Origin: Enterobacter hormaechei subsp. hoffmannii
GTDB lineage: Bacteria > Pseudomonadota > Gammaproteobacteria > Enterobacterales > Enterobacteriaceae
NCBI RefSeq assembly: GCF_001729745.1
Contig: NZ_CP017186.1
Coordinates: 3,658,001-3,722,000, forward strand
Reading direction: 5' to 3'
DNA: 64,000 nucleotides
A program made the position numbers and the translations under genes. Positions 58,282 through 64,000 of the stretch are shown here, one piece after another. Below the pieces are notes generated by a model, which ran no database searches, was not told where the DNA came from, and worked only from the letters and a program-made list of their open reading frames with translations. How positions within the stretch are numbered: position 1 is the stretch's first letter; the number at the start of each line of letters is the position of its first letter.

Positions 58282-60273
58282 TTACAGCAGTTCTTTCGCC
58301 TTAGCGACAACGTTCTCAACGGTGAAGCCAAACTCTTCAAACAGCTGTTCAGCCGGCGCAGACTCACCAAACGTGGTCATACCGACGATAGCGCCGTTCA
58401 GGCCAACGTATTTGAACCAGTAGTCAGCGATACCCGCTTCCACTGCCACGCGAGCGGAGACCGCTTTAGGCAGTACAGATTCGCGGTACGCGGCATCCTG
58501 CTTGTCGAACGCATCGGTAGACGGCATGGAAACCACGCGCGCTTTCACGCCTTCAGCAGTCAGTTTTTCCCATGCGGCAACAGCCAGTTCAACTTCAGAA
58601 CCGGTCGCGATAAAGATCAGCTCAGGCTGGCCCGCGCAATCTTTCAGCACGTAACCACCGCGGGCGATGTTTGCCAGCTGCTCTGGGGTACGTTCCTGCT
58701 GCGCCAGGTTCTGACGGGAGAGGATCAGCGCGGTCGGGCCGTCCTGACGCTCAACGCCGTATTTCCACGCCACCGCAGATTCAACCTGGTCACATGGACG
58801 CCATGTGCTCATGTTCGGGGTCACGCGCAGGGAAGCCACCTGCTCTACCGGCTGGTGAGTTGGACCATCTTCGCCCAGACCGATGGAGTCGTGGGTGTAG
58901 ACCATCACCTGACGCTGTTTCATCAGCGCAGCCATACGCACGGCGTTACGTGCATATTCTACGAACATCAGGAAGGTAGAGGTGTACGGCAGGAAACCAC
59001 CGTGCAGAGCGATACCGTTGGCAATCGCAGTCATACCGAATTCACGTACACCATAATGGATGTAGTTACCGGCAGTGTCTTCGTTGATTGGCTTAGAGCC
59101 AGACCACAGGGTCAGGTTAGATGGCGCCAGGTCAGCGGAGCCGCCTAGGAATTCTGGAAGCAGAGGACCAAACGCTTCGATCGCATTCTGAGACGCTTTA
59201 CGGCTGGCGATTTTAGACGGGTTCGCCTGCAACTTCGCAATGAACTCGTTCGCTTTCGCGTCGAAGTCAGACGGCATGTCACCTTTCATACGACGGGTGA
59301 ATTCAGCCGCTTCCTGTGGGAAGGCTTTCGCGTAAGCCGCGAACTTCTCGTTCCAGGCTGCTTCTTTCGCCTGGCCCACTTCTTTCGCATCCCACTGCGC
59401 GTAGATTTCAGATGGGATTTCGAAGGCAGGGTGTTTCCAGCCAAGCGCTTCACGGGTCAGTGCGATTTCCGCGTCGCCCAGTGGTGCGCCGTGGGAGTCG
59501 TGAGTGCCCGCTTTGTTCGGAGAACCGAAGCCGATGATGGTTTTGCACATCAGCAGGGACGGTTTGTCGGTCACGGCGCGCGCTTCTTCTACGGCACGTT
59601 TAATCGAGTCAGCATCGTGGCCATCAACGCCGCGCACAACGTGCCAGCCGTAGGCTTCGAAACGTGCGGCGGTGTCGTCAGTGAACCAGCCTTCAACGTG
59701 ACCGTCGATGGAGATGCCGTTGTCGTCGTAGAACGCAACCAGTTTACCCAGCTTCAGGGTGCCTGCCAGGGAGCACACTTCGTGAGAAATGCCTTCCATC
59801 ATGCAGCCGTCGCCCAGGAACGCATAGGTGAAGTGGTCAACGATGTCGTGGCCAGGACGGTTGAACTGTGCCGCCAGGGTCTTCTCAGCAATCGCCATAC
59901 CCACGGCATTCGCAATGCCCTGACCCAGCGGACCGGTAGTGGTTTCAACGCCAGCGGTGTAGCCCACTTCCGGGTGACCTGGAGTTTTGGAGTGCAGCTG
60001 ACGGAAGTTTTTCAGCTCTTCGATTGGCAGATCGTAGCCAGTGAGGTGCAGCAGGCTGTAGATCAGCATAGAGCCATGGCCGTTAGACAGCACGAAACGG
60101 TCGCGGTCTGCCCATGCCGGGTTCTGCGGGTTGTGGTTAAGGAAATCACGCCACAGGACTTCGGCGATGTCAGCCATGCCCATAGGGGCGCCCGGGTGGC
60201 CGGATTTGGCTTTCTGTACTGCGTCCATGCTCAGCGCACGAATAGCATTAGCAAGCTCTTTACGTGAGGACAT
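58282..60273 (-). CDS. tktA: Transketolase A
   Basis: TPP-dependent transfer of two-carbon units in the pentose phosphate pathway. Seen: 663 aa from ATG 60273 (GGAG 5 nt upstream); TPP motif [21 protein letters not shown]... equivalent [14 protein letters not shown]. The open frame to 60420 adds 49 codons in the leader without family similarity. Confidence 0.98.
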   Translation of the reverse strand: MSSRKELANAIRALSMDAVQKAKSGHPGAPMGMADIAEVLWRDFLNHNPQNPAWADRDRFVLSNGHGSMLIYSLLHLTGYDLPIEELKNFRQLHSKTPGHPEVGYTAGVETTTGPLGQGIANAVGMAIAEKTLAAQFNRPGHDIVDHFTYAFLGDGCMMEGISHEVCSLAGTLKLGKLVAFYDDNGISIDGHVEGWFTDDTAARFEAYGWHVVRGVDGHDADSIKRAVEEARAVTDKPSLLMCKTIIGFGSPNKAGTHDSHGAPLGDAEIALTREALGWKHPAFEIPSEIYAQWDAKEVGQAKEAAWNEKFAAYAKAFPQEAAEFTRRMKGDMPSDFDAKANEFIAKLQANPSKIASRKASQNAIEAFGPLLPEFLGGSADLAPSNLTLWSGSKPINEDTAGNYIHYGVREFGMTAIANGIALHGGFLPYTSTFLMFVEYARNAVRMAALMKQRQVMVYTHDSIGLGEDGPTHQPVEQVASLRVTPNMSTWRPCDQVESAVAWKYGVERQDGPTALILSRQNLAQQERTPEQLANIARGGYVLKDCAGQPELIFIATGSEVELAVAAWEKLTAEGVKARVVSMPSTDAFDKQDAAYRESVLPKAVSARVAVEAGIADYWFKYVGLNGAIVGMTTFGESAPAEQLFEEFGFTVENVVAKAKELL

Positions 60274-60545
60274 TTTAACTCCAGATCGGACTGTTAAAGG
60301 CCATGCCCTTGACGACAGCGCGTTTTGGGCTACGCCGGAAAAAAGTGCCAACAATGTAACCCAAGCCGCAGGGCATGTACATGGACCATTCTTTTGCAGC
60401 TTAAGAAATCTCTGGATCATGCTCGCATGTTGCGCAATCTACTCGCCCGCCCCTGTAGATATTCCTTATACTTAGCCCGACACCGGCTTCGTTGACGGTG
60501 CATTTTTCGGAATTAATTCAGATTAACGAGTACGGAAGCAACATC

Positions 60546-61304
60546 ATGAAAATGCGTGCAATTGGGCTGGCTGTGGGAACAACGCTCCTGCTAAGCGGCT
60601 GTCAGAATATGGATTCTAACGGCCTGATGACCTCAGGCGCAGAAGCTTTTCAGGCCTACTCATTGAGCGATGCGCAGGTGAAAGCGCTGAGCGACGAGGC
60701 CTGTAAGGATATGGATGGAAAAGCTACGCTTGCCCCGGCAAACAGCACCTACACGCAGCGTCTGAACAAGATTGCTTCCGCGCTGGGCGACAACATTAAC
60801 GGTCAGCCGGTTAACTACAAGGTGTATATGGCGAAAGACGTCAACGCCTTCGCGATGGCTAACGGCTGTATCCGCGTTTACAGCGGCCTGATGGACATGA
60901 TGACCGACAACGAAGTGGAAGCGGTGATCGGCCATGAAATGGGTCACGTTGCTCTCGGTCACGTGAAGAAAGGGATGCAGGTTGCGCTGGGCACCAATGC
61001 CGTGCGTGCTGCGGCGGCCTCTGCGGGCGGCATTGTCGGCAGCCTGTCCCAGTCGCAGCTGGGCGACGTGGGTGAGAAACTGGTTAACTCCCAGTTCTCC
61101 CAGCGTCAGGAGTCGGAAGCGGATGACTACTCTTACGATCTGTTGCGCAAACGCGGCATCAATCCATCGGGTTTAGCCACCAGCTTCGAAAAACTGGCGA
61201 AACTGGAGGAAGGCCGTCAAAGCTCCATGTTTGACGATCACCCGGCCTCCGTTGAACGCGCGCAGCATATCCGTGACCGCATGGCGGCAGACGGAATTAA
61301 ATAA
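60546..61304 (+). CDS. loiP: M48-family metallopeptidase lipoprotein LoiP (YggG)
   Basis: Low-osmolarity-induced outer-membrane metalloprotease, a BepA relative. Seen: 252 aa from ATG 60546; lipobox L-L-S-G-C (Cys18); Zn motif H-E-M-G-H (in G-H-E-M-G-H-V-A-L-G-H) and the third ligand Glu in R-Q-E-S-E-A-D. Eighteen extra upstream codons (from 60492) are open but would ruin the signal peptide. Divergent from tktA. Confidence 0.95.
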   Translation: MKMRAIGLAVGTTLLLSGCQNMDSNGLMTSGAEAFQAYSLSDAQVKALSDEACKDMDGKATLAPANSTYTQRLNKIASALGDNINGQPVNYKVYMAKDVNAFAMANGCIRVYSGLMDMMTDNEVEAVIGHEMGHVALGHVKKGMQVALGTNAVRAAAASAGGIVGSLSQSQLGDVGEKLVNSQFSQRQESEADDYSYDLLRKRGINPSGLATSFEKLAKLEEGRQSSMFDDHPASVERAQHIRDRMAADGIK

Positions 61305-61311
61305 AACTTCG

Positions 61312-61337
61312 GCCCGGTGCGCGCCGCGCTACCGGGC
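61312..61337. terminator. REP-like hairpin between loiP and the TPP-enzyme gene
   Basis: Stem GCCCGGT/ACCGGGC with a GC-rich 12-nt loop in the 45-bp gap of the convergent genes. No T-tract; REP-like rather than a canonical terminator. Confidence 0.5.
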
Positions 61338-61349
61338 AACAAGGCTCAA

Positions 61350-62990
61350 TCAGTACAGCGTTTTCTGTGGCGGCCCGGCAAACTTCAGGGCGCCAATCTG
61401 CCCCATCCGCACTTCCACCACCGACGGCCCCGGCATCGCCAGCGCTTCCGTCATCACCGCATCAAAGTCCTCAGCCCGCTCAACGCTCCAGGCCTGTAGG
61501 CCAATCGCCTGCGCCAGCAGGGTAAAGTCCGGTGTATGCAGTTCGTTATAATACTGACGCCCGCCAAAATATTTATCCTGAATACCGCGCATTACGCCGT
61601 AGCCCCCGTCGTTCATGATGAGCAGCGTCACGTTGGCTTTCTCCTGCGCCAGCGTCGCCAGCTCGCCTAAATTGAGGCTCAGGCCGCCGTCGCCCACCAG
61701 TCCCACCACCCTGCGCTGCGGGTTGGCAATCGCGGTGCCGATGGCCATCGGCAGTCCCATACCAATCGCCCCGGCGAGAGAGTGAATGTTCAGCAGCGGA
61801 CCGTTAGCCCTGAACAGACGGCTACCCCACAGGCTGCCGGACACGGTGATATCGCGCACCAGCAGGCCGTCTTTCGGCAGGGCTTTTTCTATGGCGTCGT
61901 TAAGCTGCGCATAGGCGCCGCACTGCTCGCGCAGCCCCTGCTCAGCTTGCCCGACCGCCTGCTGCACCTGCATATCCCACTGGGCGTTGCCCCACTCGCG
62001 GCCCTGCACTTTTTCAGCCAGCGCGCCAAGCACCGCGGAACAATCGGCTATCAACGTGCTATCCATCAGGTAGTTACGGCTGGCTGCCGCCGGGTCGATA
62101 TCAATCTGCACGCACGGGGACGGCAGCTCAAGCGTCCAGGAGCGGGTTTCGTTGCTGCGCAGACGTGAACCGGCGACCAGCGTAAAATCACACTGCGCAA
62201 TCAGCGCCTCCACCGACGGCGAGTTGTGGAACGCCCGCAGGCTGGCGCGGTGGTCGTCCGGCAGCACGCCGCGCGCGTGGGTGCTGGAAATCACGGTGAT
62301 GCCCGCATCCGCCAGTTTTTTCACCGCCTCAGCGCTTCCCAGCGCCCCGCCGCCCAGCCACAGCAGCGGCTGTTTCGCCTGTTTGAGCTGCGCCCACAGC
62401 GCGTCAACCATCCCGGTATCCACGGCTGGAACCGATGCCGGTTTGACCGGGGCGGTAACCAGCGACAGCGGAATTTTGGCGCCCTGAATATCAATCGGGA
62501 TTTCCACCGAAACCGGTCCGCACGGCGGGGTCTGCGCGTCCTGGATGGCTTTATGCAGAATGGCTATCGCCTGATTCGCATTGCTGATACGGTACGCCCG
62601 CTTTGAGCTGGCCTTCAGGAAGGTCAGCTGATCGCGGGTTTCATGGATAAACCCGGTGTCGGCGTCCAGCCAGGCTTTCTCTACCTGCCCGGTTAAATGC
62701 AGCAGCGGCGTGCAGGCATTCATCGCTTCCACCAGCGCGCCTACCGCGTTCCCGGCCCCCGCGCCGGTGCTGGTCAGCGCCACGCCGAGGCCGGAAAAGC
62801 GCCCGTGAGCATCGGCCATGGTGACGGAACCGGCTTCACCGCGCGCGGGCACAAAGCGGATATTGCCCCGCTGCCCAACCGCATCCGCTATCGGCAGGTT
62901 GTGAATGGAGATGACGCCGTAGATGGCCTCAACCTGATACTGCTCCAGCGTTCTGGCGATGGCGTCGCCGACGGTTATCATTTCGCTCAT
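61350..62990 (-). CDS. TPP-dependent 2-oxoacid decarboxylase / acetolactate-synthase-like enzyme
   Basis: Member of the pyruvate-oxidase/benzoylformate-decarboxylase superfamily. Seen: 546 aa; Glu in A-R-G-E-A-G (TPP-activating, about 51), central FAD/regulatory-like domain (about 190-320), C-terminal TPP domain with G-D-G-G-L-S-L-N-L-G-E-L-A-T (about 433-446). Lacks the RHEQ typical of acetolactate synthases; the P-A-R-G-E variant and G-V-I-S-I-H-N-L-P replace G-V-P-G-x-x. It lies 13 nt after an aldehyde dehydrogenase gene on the same strand, suggesting 2-oxoacid to aldehyde to carboxylate. Substrate unknown; aromatic or branched 2-oxoacids and 2-ketoarginine are candidates only. Confidence 0.85.
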   Translation of the reverse strand: MSEMITVGDAIARTLEQYQVEAIYGVISIHNLPIADAVGQRGNIRFVPARGEAGSVTMADAHGRFSGLGVALTSTGAGAGNAVGALVEAMNACTPLLHLTGQVEKAWLDADTGFIHETRDQLTFLKASSKRAYRISNANQAIAILHKAIQDAQTPPCGPVSVEIPIDIQGAKIPLSLVTAPVKPASVPAVDTGMVDALWAQLKQAKQPLLWLGGGALGSAEAVKKLADAGITVISSTHARGVLPDDHRASLRAFHNSPSVEALIAQCDFTLVAGSRLRSNETRSWTLELPSPCVQIDIDPAAASRNYLMDSTLIADCSAVLGALAEKVQGREWGNAQWDMQVQQAVGQAEQGLREQCGAYAQLNDAIEKALPKDGLLVRDITVSGSLWGSRLFRANGPLLNIHSLAGAIGMGLPMAIGTAIANPQRRVVGLVGDGGLSLNLGELATLAQEKANVTLLIMNDGGYGVMRGIQDKYFGGRQYYNELHTPDFTLLAQAIGLQAWSVERAEDFDAVMTEALAMPGPSVVEVRMGQIGALKFAGPPQKTLY

Positions 62991-63003
62991 TGCTCACCCT
63001 TTC

Positions 63004-64000
63004 TCAGTCGCACCAATGGTTGACGCTGTTACCCGTCGCCAGATAAATGCTCTTTTGTTGCATCCAGGCTTTCAGCCCCTGGATACCCTTCTCGCGGCCC
63101 AGACCGCTCTCTTTAAAGCCCCCGAACGGGGTCGAAATCGCAAAAACTTTGTAGGTGTTGATCCACACCGTACCGGCCTCCAGCTGCTCGCTGAGGCGCA
63201 GCGCCCGCCCGGTGTCGCGGGTCCAGATCCCTGCCGCCAGGCCGTAGACCGAGTCGTTCGCCTCGCGAATAAGCGCCGCTTCATCGCGAAACGGCATCGC
63301 CACCAGCACCGGGCCGAAGATCTCTTCCTGACATGCGCGGGCGCTGTTGTGTAGCCCTTCGATAATGGTTGGCTGGAAGAAGCTGCCGTTTGCCAGAGCG
63401 GGATCGGCGGGGATCTCGCCGCCGCACAGCACGCGGCCCCCTTCCCGCTTCGCAAGTTCGACGTACTCGATCACGCTCTGGCGATGTTTCTCGCCGATCA
63501 GCGGTCCTACATGCACGCCGTCGGTAAACGGATGCCCGACGCGCAGCCCGCGAGTTAATTCCAGCAGCCTCGCCATCAGCGGGGCGTAAATACTCTCGTG
63601 GATAAACAGCCGCGATCCGGCGATGCACGCCTGCCCCGCCGAGCTGAAAATGCCGTAGCAGATCCCACGCGCCGCCTGTTCGATATCGGCATCCTCGAGC
63701 ACGATAGTCGGCGATTTGCCGCCCAGCTCCAGCGAGGCCGGGATCAGTTTTTCCGCCGCCACGTGCGCCAGATGACGGCCCGTAGTGGTTCCGCCGGTAA
63801 AGGAAATTTTGCGCACGCGAGGATGACGCGCCAGCGCATCACCAATCACCGAGCCTTTGCCCGGCAGCACGCTCAGCAGCCCGGCGGGCAGCCCGGCCTG
63901 TTCAAAAATCCGCGCCAACTCCAGCGCCATCAGCGGCGTGGCTTCGGCGGGCTTGAGGATCACCGCGTTCCCGGCGGCAATCGCCGGTGCGACCTTCTGC
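63004..64000 (-). CDS. Aldehyde dehydrogenase, NAD(P)-dependent (5' end beyond window)
   Basis: ALDH-superfamily enzyme; the frame is open to the window edge, so the N-terminal about 160 residues are missing here. Seen: substrate/cofactor segment Q-K-V-A-P-A-I-A-A-G-N then I-L-K-P-A-E; F-T-G-G-T-T-T-G cofactor loop; catalytic Glu in L-E-L-G-G-K-S-P; catalytic Cys in G-Q-A-C-I-A-G-S-R; E-E-I-F-G-P-V; P-F-G-G-F-K-E-S-G. It ends NSVNHWCD. Upstream partner of the TPP-dependent enzyme gene (13-nt gap). It could oxidise the aldehyde that enzyme releases (inference). Confidence 0.92.
   Translation of the reverse strand, partial: QKVAPAIAAGNAVILKPAEATPLMALELARIFEQAGLPAGLLSVLPGKGSVIGDALARHPRVRKISFTGGTTTGRHLAHVAAEKLIPASLELGGKSPTIVLEDADIEQAARGICYGIFSSAGQACIAGSRLFIHESIYAPLMARLLELTRGLRVGHPFTDGVHVGPLIGEKHRQSVIEYVELAKREGGRVLCGGEIPADPALANGSFFQPTIIEGLHNSARACQEEIFGPVLVAMPFRDEAALIREANDSVYGLAAGIWTRDTGRALRLSEQLEAGTVWINTYKVFAISTPFGGFKESGLGREKGIQGLKAWMQQKSIYLATGNSVNHWCD

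Overview
The window looks like the chromosome of a member of the Enterobacteriaceae close to Enterobacter, Lelliottia or Leclercia. From the tRNA-Gly(CCC) gene rightward the order follows the E. coli 65-66 min region (glyU, actS, idi, lysS, prfB, recJ, dsbC, xerD, fldB, cptA, sdhE, ygfZ, trhA, bglA, ygfF, gcvPHT, ubiI, ubiH, pepP, ygfB, zapA, ssrS, fau, serA, rpiA, argP, yggE, argO, mscS, fbaA, pgk, epd, tktA, loiP). The proteins are clearly diverged from E. coli K-12, and several accessory loci are inserted.

Region 1 (1-13.4 kb) is accessory. It starts with a short-Q-loop (CIO-like) cytochrome bd oxidase pair followed by a GH13 enzyme. A four-gene minus-strand cluster comes next (167-aa membrane protein, DUF421 protein, PncC/CinA-like protein, SDR). 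After it lie a YgiW/YdeI-type OB-fold protein, a YghA-like SDR, a periplasmic alkyl sulfatase, a small lipoprotein, and a set of an OmpA-type barrel, a CRP-like regulator and a FadL/OmpP1 porin. The two barrel genes share a 13-bp promoter-region motif and flank the regulator gene.

Region 2 (13.5-19.0 kb) is a decayed mobile island against the 3' end of glyU. It holds an IS911-like IS3-family remnant, N- and C-terminal scraps of a serine resolvase in opposite orientations, the C-terminal end of a tyrosine integrase, a frameshifted small membrane-protein gene, a two-gene hypothetical operon, and a DUF4225 gene convergent with a small membrane-protein gene. Two diverged 53-bp direct repeats flank its right half.

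Region 3 (19.0-61.3 kb) is conserved core: isoprenoid isomerase, LysRS, RF2 with its programmed frameshift, recombination and disulfide functions (xerD-dsbC-recJ-prfB-lysS), Fe-S/flavin maintenance, the glycine cleavage operon, ubiquinone hydroxylases, 6S RNA, serine and pentose metabolism, and the epd-pgk-fbaA glycolytic operon with CRP and Cra sites. Accessory insertions are a MurR/RpiR-type regulator beside bglA, the scsABCD copper/thiol operon between bglA and ygfF, a 433-bp MITE-like element with perfect 17-bp terminal inverted repeats between ygfZ and trhA, and an 11-unit tandem array of 51-52 bp REP hairpins filling the fau-serA gap.

Region 4 (61.3-64 kb) is a minus-strand operon of an aldehyde dehydrogenase (cut by the window edge) and a TPP-dependent decarboxylase/acetolactate-synthase-like enzyme, suggesting an oxidative 2-oxoacid catabolic route of unknown substrate.

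All functional statements come from reading motifs and recalling families; no database search was run.
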